NCBI GenBank assembly: GCA_947381435.1
Contig: CANCVE010000005.1
Coordinates: 1-64,000 of the forward strand
Direction of reading: 5' to 3'
From: Chitinophagaceae bacterium
GTDB taxonomy: Bacteria > Bacteroidota > Bacteroidia > Chitinophagales > Chitinophagaceae
DNA length: 64,000 bases
Positions within the stretch are counted from its first letter, which is position 1, and each line of letters starts with the position of its first letter. Under the pieces are notes generated by a model. The model did no database searches, was not told the DNA's origin, and saw only the letters and a list, made by a program, of their open reading frames with translations. Positions 1 to 7,544 of this stretch are shown piece by piece. The position numbers and the translations under genes are program-made.

Positions 1-7
1 TTTTTTT

Positions 8-56
8 AGGTTTTCATCGCCTCGTTCCGCTACGCTCCACTCAGCGATGAAACCCT
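8..56. repeat. Imperfect inverted repeat (hairpin) at window edge
   Basis: AGGTTTTCATCGC (8-20) pairs with GCGATGAAACCCT (44-56) with one mismatch, around a 23-base loop. It is flanked by T-rich sequence at the left and A-rich at the right, so it could act as a terminator for a gene left of the window or be one copy of a dispersed repeat. The sequence alone cannot separate the two. Confidence 0.45.
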
Positions 57-104
57 AAAATTAATTACTACCAGTTTACACAAACTACTTTATACTCTCA
101 ATTC

Positions 105-356
105 GACGCGTCGTCTTCACAATATGACGCGTCGTCTTCACAATATGATGCGTCATCTTCGCAATATAATGCGTCATCTTCTCAATATGAGACGTCATCT
201 TCACAATATGAGACGTCATCTTCGCAATATGAGACGTCATCTTCTCAATATGAGACGTCATCTTTACAAGATGAGACGTCATATTCGCAAGATGATGCGT
301 CATCTTCACAAAATGAGACGTCATCTTCACAAAATGAGACGTCATCTTCGCAAGAT
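105..356. repeat. Array A: 12 tandem 21-bp units with palindromic core
   Basis: Twelve units start at 105, 126, 147, 168, 189, 210, 231, 252, 273, 294, 315 and 336, all exactly 21 bp apart. Each has a GACGTC or GACGCGTC dyad (GATGCGTCATC in some units), then TCTTC, one variable base and CAATAT or CAAGAT. Variation is concentrated at a few fixed positions. The period is a multiple of three, so both strands stay open and spell 7-residue repeats. I read these as by-products, because the other arrays in the window share the period but not the sequence. Confidence 0.9.
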
Positions 357-497
357 AAGATTTGGTATTGAAGGGAAAAAAGGCTCTATTTCAATGCAAT
401 TATCCAATAAATATTACCAGAAATACTGACCAAATTGTTAGTTTACACCAATCATAAACAACTATTCCCCATAAGAAAACTTACTAGTTCAGTTCCT

Positions 498-505
498 TAC
501 ATTTG
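498..505 (+). promoter_or_regulatory. Putative Bacteroidota -7 box upstream of purL
   Basis: TACATTTG matches the Bacteroidota TAnnTTTG -7 element and lies 80 bp before the purL start. No clear TTG -33 element is seen at the expected spacing, so this is a weak call based on one motif. The rest of 357-584 is AT-rich with no recognisable gene. Confidence 0.4.
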
Positions 506-584
506 CAGCGTCTCTATTTGAGGCGTAAATTGATGGTCAGCCATCTGATTTTCTTAGCTCCTACTAAATATTTATCTTTTAATA

Positions 585-2798
585 ATGGAAATAACCGTAC
601 AGACTGCACAGCAGCTTCGCTTGACACCAGAGGAATTTGAGTTGATAAAAACTAAACTGGGGCGCACGCCAAACTTTAATGAACTCTGCTGCTTTAGTGC
701 CATGTGGAGCGAACATTGTAGTTATAAAAACAGTATTAAATGGCTGAAAACCCTTCCTCGCGATGGTGGCAAAATGCTGGTAGCAGCAGGTGAAGAAAAT
801 GCAGGATTGATGGATATGGGCAACAATTATGGTGTTGTATTTAAGATAGAAAGCCATAATCACCCAAGTGCCCTAGAGCCTTTTCAAGGGGCAGCAACAG
901 GCGTAGGGGGAATACAAAGAGACATATTTACGATGGGAGCAAGGCCTATCGCTTCATTAAATAGTCTTCGCTTTGGTAATCTGAAAGATAAAAAAACACA
1001 GCATTTATTGGGCGGCGTGGTGCATGGCATTGGTCATTATGGCAACTGCTTTGGCGTTCCTACCGTTGGCGGTGAAGTTTATTTTGAAGAATGTTACCAT
1101 ACCAATCCATTGGTAAACGCCATGAGTGTTGGGATTGTAGAGATAGGAAAAACTGTGAGTGCCATTGCTTTGGGCGAAGGAAACCCTGTATTTTTTGTAG
1201 GAAGTGCTACCGGAAAAGACGGTATTGGTGGGGCAAGTTTTGCTAGCGCAGACATAACAAAAGATAGTGTACAAGAATTGCCAGCGGTGCAAGTGGGTGA
1301 CCCTTTTCAGGAAAAGAAACTCTTGGAAGCTTGCCTAGAAGTACTGGAAACTGGTGCCGTAGTGGGTATGCAGGATATGGGTGCGGCAGGAATTATCTGT
1401 AGCACGGCGGAAATGAGTGCAAAAGGTGGCGTGGGAATGAGGATTGATTTGGATAAGGTACCTACCCGCCAGAAAGATATGAAAGCATGGGAATTGCTTT
1501 TGAGCGAAAGCCAAGAACGTATGCTGATGGTGGTAGAAAAAGGTAAGGAAGCCGAAGTTTTGGCGGTGTTTGAGAAATGGGATTTGAGTGCAAGTAACAT
1601 TGGGGAAGTAACTACGGATGGTTTGTTGAAATTTTGCATGCACGGTGAATTGGAAGCTGAAGTGCCTGCAGAAGAATTGGTTTTGGGAGGTGGTGCTCCA
1701 CAATATACAAGAGAATATACTGCTCCTAAATATTTGGATAAGATAGCTGCTTTTAAATTGGAAAGCATTGCTGATTTAAAAGATAATGCAGAGCTAAAAG
1801 CAGCCACCGAACTGTTGGTTCAACTACCAAACATTGCTTCTAAACGTTGGATTTATACACAATATGATAGCATGGTTGGTGCGGCAAACATGAGTACTAA
1901 CGAACCAAGCGATGCTTCTATCGTTTTGGCGAAGGGTACAGGTAAGGCATTGGCAATGACGGTGGATTGTAACAGCAAATATGTATTTGCAGACCCTCAC
2001 AAAGGTGGAATGATTGCCGTTGCAGAAGCTGCTCGTAACATAGTTTGTAGCGGTGGAGAGCCTTTGGGCGTAACCAACTGTCTGAACTTTGGTAATCCTT
2101 ACGATCCTGAAGTTTATTATCAATTTGTGAAGGCAGTAACAGGTATGGGTGATGCTTGTAGAAGATTTAATACACCGGTAACTGGTGGTAATGTGAGCTT
2201 CTATAACCAAAATCCTGATGGTCCGGTTTATCCTACGCCTACCATTGGAATGGTTGGTTTGCTAGATGATGTAAACCAAAAGATGACGATGTATTTCAAG
2301 AATGAAGGTGATGTAATTGTCTTGATAGGAAAGCAACCGAATGATATTGGCACATCCGAATACTTGCATAAACTAAAAGCAACAGAATATTCTCCTGCTC
2401 CTTACTTCGATTTGGAAGAGGAATTTGCGATGCAACAGGTTGTAGCAGGTATTATTAAAGATAAATTGGTTGAATCTGCTCACGACATCAGTGAGGGCGG
2501 TCTGATTGTTACCTTATTGGAAAGCGGTTTTCAAAAGGGTCTTGGCTTTACGGTTTCTGATCAATCTACATCCATCAGGCAAGATGCTTTCTGGTTGGGA
2601 GAAGCACAAGGAAGGGTTGTGGTAAGTGTATCTAATGAAAAGATTGCCTCTTTAAAAGAAACATTGACTGCTGCAGGGCAATCATTCCTAGAATTAGGAA
2701 CAGTTTCAGAATCTATCAATGTAAATGGTTCTGATTGGGGCAATATTGCTGACTGGAAAGAGAAGTATAACACGGCTATTGAGAAGTATTTGAAGTAA
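585..2798 (+). CDS. purL: Phosphoribosylformylglycinamidine synthase subunit PurL
   Basis: Cytosolic purine synthesis enzyme that converts FGAR to FGAM with ATP, using ammonia passed from PurQ. At 737 residues it is the small, multi-subunit type of PurL, which works with PurS and PurQ; neither is in the window. Visible motifs are MWSEHCSYKNS at residues 40-50 (catalytic His44), the IESHNHPSALEPFQGAATG nucleotide-binding stretch at about 88-106, GGNVSFYNQ near 540 and HDISEGGL near 634. The ATG start gives the usual N-terminus. It has its own candidate promoter and stands downstream of array A. Confidence 0.97.
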   Translation: MEITVQTAQQLRLTPEEFELIKTKLGRTPNFNELCCFSAMWSEHCSYKNSIKWLKTLPRDGGKMLVAAGEENAGLMDMGNNYGVVFKIESHNHPSALEPFQGAATGVGGIQRDIFTMGARPIASLNSLRFGNLKDKKTQHLLGGVVHGIGHYGNCFGVPTVGGEVYFEECYHTNPLVNAMSVGIVEIGKTVSAIALGEGNPVFFVGSATGKDGIGGASFASADITKDSVQELPAVQVGDPFQEKKLLEACLEVLETGAVVGMQDMGAAGIICSTAEMSAKGGVGMRIDLDKVPTRQKDMKAWELLLSESQERMLMVVEKGKEAEVLAVFEKWDLSASNIGEVTTDGLLKFCMHGELEAEVPAEELVLGGGAPQYTREYTAPKYLDKIAAFKLESIADLKDNAELKAATELLVQLPNIASKRWIYTQYDSMVGAANMSTNEPSDASIVLAKGTGKALAMTVDCNSKYVFADPHKGGMIAVAEAARNIVCSGGEPLGVTNCLNFGNPYDPEVYYQFVKAVTGMGDACRRFNTPVTGGNVSFYNQNPDGPVYPTPTIGMVGLLDDVNQKMTMYFKNEGDVIVLIGKQPNDIGTSEYLHKLKATEYSPAPYFDLEEEFAMQQVVAGIIKDKLVESAHDISEGGLIVTLLESGFQKGLGFTVSDQSTSIRQDAFWLGEAQGRVVVSVSNEKIASLKETLTAAGQSFLELGTVSESINVNGSDWGNIADWKEKYNTAIEKYLK

Positions 2799-2837
2799 AG
2801 AATAAGGTATCTTCACGGCAAGTAAAAAATAAACATC

Positions 2838-3287
2838 ATGGGATTAATTTACGCAGAGTTAGAATTGATTAATGCGGGAGATATTGAATTAGCCCGCAGG
2901 CATTACATTGGAGAGGAGGAAATTAAGCGTATGAAGGTTACTGCCTTGGTGGATACTGGTGCTTACATGCTTTGTATTAACGAAACTGTGCAAGAACAAT
3001 TGGATCTTCCACTTTTAGAAATGAGAAAGGGGGTGAATGCTAATGGAGAAGTAAGAGAATATAGGGTGGTAGGGCCTATAGAATTGAAGTTTAAGAACCG
3101 CAGAACCCTTTGCCATGCAATGGTTTTATCTGGTGATAATGAGATTTTGCTAGGAGCAATTCCTCTGGAAGATATGGATGTTATTATTCATCCGTTAAGA
3201 CAAGAGCTAATTGTTAATCCTGACCATCCATATTTTGCACAGATGTCTCTGAAGGGTTTAAGAGAGCCAAAAGACAATCAAGAATAG
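2838..3287 (+). CDS. Clan AA (retropepsin-like) aspartic protease
   Basis: A 149-residue single-domain protein. VDTGA at residues 38-42 matches the D-T/S-G catalytic motif of retroviral-type proteases, and LLGAIPLEDMDVII near 104-118 matches the second psi-loop that closes the fold. Such proteins act as homodimers, each giving one Asp. Bacterial members are widespread but their substrates are mostly unknown. It sits 40 bp after purL and 12 bp before hldD, so cotranscription is plausible. No signal peptide is seen, so a cytosolic role is likely. The family call is good; the function is unknown. Confidence 0.75.
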   Translation: MGLIYAELELINAGDIELARRHYIGEEEIKRMKVTALVDTGAYMLCINETVQEQLDLPLLEMRKGVNANGEVREYRVVGPIELKFKNRRTLCHAMVLSGDNEILLGAIPLEDMDVIIHPLRQELIVNPDHPYFAQMSLKGLREPKDNQE

Positions 3288-3299
3288 ATAAAAGTGATT

Positions 3300-4367
3300 A
3301 TGTCGCAAGTAAATACAATCAATAAAACTGATAAATTCATAGTCGTTACCGGTGCAGCGGGCTTTATCGGCTCGTGCATGGTTCAGTATTTGAATGAGCA
3401 AGGCTTTACCAATCTAATTTTGGTGGATGACTTTGGCATTGAGGCAAAGCGTGTTAATTGGGAAAACAAACAATTTGAAGCTATTGTAGAAAGGCAAAGT
3501 TTGTTTGAATGGTTAGAAAGAAATGAACCTGATATTGAGGTTTTTATACACTTAGGGGCAAGAACAGACACTACTGAGTTTAATTATGCCATCCACCAAG
3601 AACTGAATGTTGAGTATTCTCAAAGCGTTTGGAACTATTGTACAAAAAATAATATTCCATTAATCTATGCTTCATCGGCTGCCACTTATGGTAGTGGAGA
3701 ATTGGGTTATGATGATAGCCATGAGATAGTTGAAGAGTTAAAACCCCTCAACCCTTATGGAATCAGTAAGAATGAGTTTGACAAATGGGCATTAAAGCAA
3801 AACGAAACCCCTCCTTTTTGGGCCGGCTTAAAGTTTTTTAATATCTATGGCCCCAACGAATATCACAAAGGAAGAATGGCAAGTGTAATCTGGCATTCTT
3901 TCAATCAGATAAAGAAAGACGGCTTGGTAAAGTTGTTCAGAAGTCACCGCCCTGATTTTAAAGATGGCGAACAACTGCGTGATTTTGTTTACGTAAAAGA
4001 TTTGGTGAAGGTTATTTATTGGATGATGCAGAGATCGGGAATCGAAAGTCGGAAATCGTTAGTTAGTAGAGACTCAAATACTAGCGATTCACGATTCACG
4101 ATTCACGATTCTGGTCTATATAATCTTGGCACAGGTACTGCCCGTAGTTTTTATGATTTAGCTGCTTCCACTTTCAGGGGATTGGATTTGGAGCCTAATA
4201 TAACTTTCGTTGATATGCCGATAGATATTAGGGATAAGTACCAATACTTTACTGAGGCAAATATGCAAAAGTTGAAAGCCGCAGGATATTCAGATGAGTT
4301 CTACTCTTTGGAAGAAGGAGTGGATGATTATGTAAGAAACTATCTAGCTACAGCAAAGATTTGGTAG
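3300..4367 (+). CDS. hldD: ADP-L-glycero-D-manno-heptose-6-epimerase with in-frame insertion
   Basis: Extended SDR enzyme that epimerises ADP-D,D-heptose to ADP-L,D-heptose for LPS core. It shows a Rossmann motif TGAAGFIGS (residues 17-25), a Y-x3-K pair in NPYGISKNEFD near 153-157 and the family stretch FFNIYGPNEYHKGRMAS. I chose ATG at 3300; a GTG two codons upstream is the alternative. At 355 residues it is longer than typical HldD (about 310-330). The excess is a 28-residue, low-complexity insert at about residues 244-271, encoded by repeat-like DNA at 4031-4114, just before the conserved GLYNLGTG. The frame is intact, so the enzyme is probably made. Confidence 0.92.
   Translation: MSQVNTINKTDKFIVVTGAAGFIGSCMVQYLNEQGFTNLILVDDFGIEAKRVNWENKQFEAIVERQSLFEWLERNEPDIEVFIHLGARTDTTEFNYAIHQELNVEYSQSVWNYCTKNNIPLIYASSAATYGSGELGYDDSHEIVEELKPLNPYGISKNEFDKWALKQNETPPFWAGLKFFNIYGPNEYHKGRMASVIWHSFNQIKKDGLVKLFRSHRPDFKDGEQLRDFVYVKDLVKVIYWMMQRSGIESRKSLVSRDSNTSDSRFTIHDSGLYNLGTGTARSFYDLAASTFRGLDLEPNITFVDMPIDIRDKYQYFTEANMQKLKAAGYSDEFYSLEEGVDDYVRNYLATAKIW
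4031..4114 (+). repeat. Repeat-derived in-frame insertion within hldD
   Basis: This 84-bp stretch contains nearly four tandem copies of the heptamer GATTCAC (4085-4111) preceded by related GGGAATCG / GGAAATCG pieces and TAGTAGAGACT. It has no counterpart in typical HldD proteins and its length is a multiple of three. The encoded residues are rich in Ser, Arg, Asp and Thr, unlike the flanking conserved enzyme sequence. Confidence 0.7.
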
Positions 4368-4389
4368 ATTTGAATAAAATGTATTCGTT

Positions 4390-4752
4390 ATGAGTGAAAT
4401 AGAATTAAAGAAACAGAAAGCATTTCAATTGATTCAAGAAGTTGATGACGAAAATATAATTGAAGAGGTTGTAAATTTTCTACAAGAAAAGAAGCATACC
4501 ATCACTGCTGGAGAAATGTTTTCTAAAATTTCTTCAAGATATGATAATACCCTAAACAATTTGGTTAATGAACCTGAAGCAATCTATCAAACCCAACAAA
4601 TGGAAGATTTTGAAGTACCACAAGAATGGCTAGATGAGGCAGATGAGCGAAGTAGGCAGTTTAGTGCTGGAGAAGATAAAGGATTTACCTTAGAAGAGAT
4701 AATGACAAAAGCCCGCAACCATCTTGCAACAATACAAAAGAAAGCCAGCTAA
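4390..4752 (+). CDS. Putative antitoxin partner of the ParE/RelE-like protein
   Basis: An acidic 120-residue protein that I do not recognise at family level. The first 35 residues are helical (KQKAFQLIQEVDDENIIEEVVNFLQEK pattern of alternating acidic and hydrophobic residues), as in many antitoxins. The C-terminus is acidic then basic. Its stop codon overlaps the start of the next gene by one base, the arrangement typical of type II toxin-antitoxin pairs. The antitoxin role is inferred from that context only. Confidence 0.55.
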   Translation: MSEIELKKQKAFQLIQEVDDENIIEEVVNFLQEKKHTITAGEMFSKISSRYDNTLNNLVNEPEAIYQTQQMEDFEVPQEWLDEADERSRQFSAGEDKGFTLEEIMTKARNHLATIQKKAS

Positions 4753-5036
4753 TGTACAAATTAGCTATAAAATCTCAGGTGTGGGTTGAATTACAAAATA
4801 TGGTTGATTTCTACGAAAGAAAAAATATTGGATTAGGAGAAAGATTCTCAAACGATTTTGAAAACACGGTTTTAAAGTTGTCTACAAATCCCTTTGCTTA
4901 TTTCAATCTTAAAAACAATAAACGTAGAATCTCTTTTAAAACATTTCAGAGTATGCTCATTTATGAAATTAAAGATGATATAATTATTGTACTATCTCTT
5001 AAAGACCTTCGTTCAAGACCTAGAAAAGATTCTTAA
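4752..5036 (+). CDS. ParE/RelE-family toxin-like protein
   Basis: A 94-residue basic protein. An N-terminal helix pair (WVELQNMVDFYERKNIGLGERF) is followed by short strands and ends in IIVLSLKDLRSRPRKDS, the layout of RelE/ParE plasmid-stabilisation toxins, in which the C-terminal basic strand contacts ribosome or gyrase. It starts one base inside the stop of the upstream gene, so the two are translationally coupled. Whether it poisons translation or gyrase cannot be told from sequence. Confidence 0.7.
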   Translation: MYKLAIKSQVWVELQNMVDFYERKNIGLGERFSNDFENTVLKLSTNPFAYFNLKNNKRRISFKTFQSMLIYEIKDDIIIVLSLKDLRSRPRKDS

Positions 5037-5060
5037 TAACACAAATAACTACAACATATC

Positions 5061-5861
5061 ATGTCTAAAAAAATTGCCATCATTGGCGGAGGAAATCTTG
5101 GTTCGGCCATCGCAGAGGGATTGATTAATAGTGGGTTTATTAATCCAAATGAATTATTAATCACTAAAAGAAATATTTCAACGCTTGATTCCCTCAAGGA
5201 AAAAGGCGTACCAGTAAGCAATAATAATCTGGAAGCCGCTGCCTTTGCCGACTATATCATTTTGGCGGTAAAGCCTTTTCAAATAAAGGATGTACTAACC
5301 CTAATGTTGCCAAATCTAGATGCGAAAAAGCATGTTTTGGTGAGCGTTATCACCGGGATTTGGGTAAAGGATATTGAAGAAGTTATCGGCAATCAGTTCC
5401 CTATTTTCCGTGCAATGCCGAACACAGCCATCGCTATTCAGGAAAGTATGACTTGCATTAGCGATAGCAATGCCACTAAAGAACAAAAGGAATTTGTGGG
5501 TAATGTGTTCGATAAACTAGGCAAATCTGTGTTTATAGAAGAGAAATTGATGGATGCTGCAACCGTACTCGCGGCTTCGGGAACTGCATTTGCCATGCGT
5601 TATATTAGGGCAAACATTCAGGCTGGGATAGAAATTGGTTTCAGTGCTGCAAATGCTACTTTAATTGCGGCGCAAACCGTGAAAGGGGCTGCGGAATTAT
5701 TACAAAAAAGAGGCTCTCATCCAGAACAAGAAATTGATAAAGTAACTACGCCTAAGGGCTGCACCATTGCGGGACTAAACGAAATGGAACATCAAGGCTT
5801 TAGTTCTTCGTTGATAAGGGGTATTGTAGCTAGCTATAAAAAGATTTTGAGCGGGATGTAA
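5061..5861 (+). CDS. proC: Pyrroline-5-carboxylate reductase
   Basis: Catalyses the last step of proline synthesis, reducing P5C with NAD(P)H in the cytosol. It is 266 residues, the usual length. The dinucleotide-binding motif IIGGGNLGSAIAEG lies at residues 7-20, AVKPFQI and FRAMPNTA are the conserved mid-protein motifs, and the C-terminal dimerisation/substrate domain carries AASGTAFAMRYI near 170 and DKVTTPKGCTIAGL near 230. It is 25 bp after the toxin-like gene and is followed by array B. Confidence 0.95.
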   Translation: MSKKIAIIGGGNLGSAIAEGLINSGFINPNELLITKRNISTLDSLKEKGVPVSNNNLEAAAFADYIILAVKPFQIKDVLTLMLPNLDAKKHVLVSVITGIWVKDIEEVIGNQFPIFRAMPNTAIAIQESMTCISDSNATKEQKEFVGNVFDKLGKSVFIEEKLMDAATVLAASGTAFAMRYIRANIQAGIEIGFSAANATLIAAQTVKGAAELLQKRGSHPEQEIDKVTTPKGCTIAGLNEMEHQGFSSSLIRGIVASYKKILSGM

Positions 5862-5890
5862 AAGGGTGCATTTTTACTATAAGAGACTCA

Positions 5891-6079
5891 ATATCGATAT
5901 GCCGATTATCATAATCGGTATATCGATATTGGTTTTCTTAATAAAGATTGTCAATATCTTGTACACTTTTATCGTTATCGTCATAAAGATTATCTACATC
6001 GGTATACCGATATTCATAATAGTGATAAAGATTACCTCCATCGGTATACAGATAATGAATATCTTGATAACGATTTCAT
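5891..6079. repeat. Array B: nine 21-bp units, palindromic ATCGGTATACCGAT core
   Basis: Nine consecutive 21-bp units can be laid out without gaps from 5891 to 6079. The best core, ATCGGTATACCGAT at 5998-6011, is a perfect 14-bp palindrome. Units 2, 6 and 8 carry this core, while units 3, 5 and 7 share ATAAAGATT instead, giving a 42-bp higher-order period. The open frame running through it is rich in Ile and Val purely because of the repeat and has no separate support as a gene. Confidence 0.85.
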
Positions 6080-6149
6080 CGATAATCAATCCATTTAGAA
6101 CGTTTCCAATCAGATATTTCAACATTAAATCACACATAAAAACATACTT

Positions 6150-6596
6150 ATGGCCGATAAACTCATTGTTCCTATTATCAATAATTCTCATCATCCCTTG
6201 CCTTCGTATGCCACAGAAGGCTCGTCGGGTATGGATTTGAGGGCTTTTATTACTGAGCCCATTTATTTAAATCCATTAGAAAGAAAATTGATTCCTACGG
6301 GAATTTATATAGAATTGCCCAACGGTTACGAAGCGCAGATAAGACCAAGAAGTGGTTTGGCTATTAAGCAAGGTATTACTTGTTTGAACACACCTGGTAC
6401 TATCGACGCAGATTATAGGGGCGAGATAAAGGTAATTTTGATTAATCTATCGAACGAAATTCAAACACTAAACGATGGCGACAGAATTGCACAGATGGTT
6501 ATTCAGCAAGTAGAGCAGATAGATTGGCAGCCTGTGGCAAACATTAACGAAACTACAAGAGGTGCAGGGGGCTTTGGACATACAGGAAAAGTATAA
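6150..6596 (+). CDS. dut: dUTP diphosphatase
   Basis: Trimeric cytosolic dUTPase that hydrolyses dUTP to dUMP and pyrophosphate, keeping uracil out of DNA and feeding dTMP synthesis. It is 148 residues. The conserved motifs are visible: SSGMDLRA (25-32), RPRSGLA (about 64-70), [11 protein letters not shown] with the catalytic Asp and Tyr (about 84-94), [10 protein letters not shown] and the P-loop-like C-terminal [10 protein letters not shown] (138-147). It is preceded by array B and followed 73 bp later by the DUF4292 lipoprotein gene. Confidence 0.97.
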   Translation: MADKLIVPIINNSHHPLPSYATEGSSGMDLRAFITEPIYLNPLERKLIPTGIYIELPNGYEAQIRPRSGLAIKQGITCLNTPGTIDADYRGEIKVILINLSNEIQTLNDGDRIAQMVIQQVEQIDWQPVANINETTRGAGGFGHTGKV

Positions 6597-6669
6597 TTTA
6601 GCAACTTTAGCAGATGTGCTATACGTTAACACAACACATATAACGTACAACTTCTTCAAACAATTCATT

Positions 6670-7491
6670 ATGATGAAAATAACTTCTTTCCTTTTTTTAC
6701 TGATACTGATTGCTTTTTCGTGCAAGCCTGTTAGAAAGGTTCAAACCATAAAACAGGCTTTTAGCGTAAAAGATACGATACAAACTGTTGTGATAAAAGA
6801 GACACCTAAGGTGGATACACAAGCGTTGATTAATGACATGATTGATAAGGTAAACAGGAATAAAATTGATTTTAATACGTTTAGCGCCAAGATAAAAGTG
6901 CAATATGTGGGGCAGGAAACCGACCAAAATGCTACCGCTTATTTAAAAATGAGAAAGGATAGTATTATTTTAATTCAACTGGTTGGGCCACTAGGAATTG
7001 TGGGATTGCAGGCAAAAATTACAAAAGACAGTGTGATATTAGTGAACAAAATAGATAAATATGTTCAGCGCAGAAGCATTAGTTATGTGACAGATGTAAC
7101 TGATATTCCGTTCGATTTTACTACGCTGCAAGACCTGATTATTGGGAATCCAATTTTTTTAAGTAAAAATGTGGTGTCGTATAAATCTGCCAATAACCAG
7201 TTACTAGTTTTAATGATTGGTAGCTTTTTTAAGAACCTGATAACACTAGAAACATCCGATTATAAACCGCTTCATAGTAAACTTGACGATGTAGATGCAC
7301 AACGGAATAGAACATGCGACGTAACTTATAGTAACTACGATACTAAGGGAGAATATCATTTTGCAACTTACAGAAGTATATCAGTTTCGGAGAAATTTAA
7401 ATTGGATGTTTACCTCGATTTTAAACAATATTCATTTAATGATCCGTTAAATTTCAGCTTCATAATTCCAAAAAATTATAGGCGTAAGTAA
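6670..7491 (+). CDS. DUF4292 lipoprotein (LolB-like fold candidate)
   Basis: A 273-residue lipoprotein. The start at 6670 gives a signal peptide with lipobox IAFSC and lipidated Cys18; an in-frame start at 6562 would put 36 unlikely residues in front and overlap dut. The mature part has the DUF4292 pattern (FSAKIKVQYVG, RKDSIILIQLVGPLGIVGLQAKITKDSV). The family is a Bacteroidota outer-membrane lipoprotein thought to resemble LolA/LolB. Its place next to an EnvC-like gene supports an envelope role. Exact function is unknown. Confidence 0.85.
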   Translation: MMKITSFLFLLILIAFSCKPVRKVQTIKQAFSVKDTIQTVVIKETPKVDTQALINDMIDKVNRNKIDFNTFSAKIKVQYVGQETDQNATAYLKMRKDSIILIQLVGPLGIVGLQAKITKDSVILVNKIDKYVQRRSISYVTDVTDIPFDFTTLQDLIIGNPIFLSKNVVSYKSANNQLLVLMIGSFFKNLITLETSDYKPLHSKLDDVDAQRNRTCDVTYSNYDTKGEYHFATYRSISVSEKFKLDVYLDFKQYSFNDPLNFSFIIPKNYRRK

Positions 7492-7544
7492 TTTATTGTC
7501 TTTTTAAACGTTTATAAGAAAAACTATTTTACAATTAAGCTTTA

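Noticed and set aside
105..356. CRISPR array
   Set aside because: Units are 21 bp with no distinct spacers, no leader and no cas genes; the same holds for the other arrays.
85..429. Two overlapping ORFs of 86 and 101 codons with heptad repeats at array A
   Set aside because: Both follow from a 21-bp repeat that is open on both strands; unrelated arrays elsewhere do the same. No start context or homology supports a gene.
5866..6240. Ile/Val-rich 124-codon ORF between proC and dut
   Set aside because: It is the translation of array B and overlaps the start of dut in another frame.
6562..6669. N-terminal extension of the DUF4292 protein
   Set aside because: It would overlap dut and hide the lipoprotein signal peptide.
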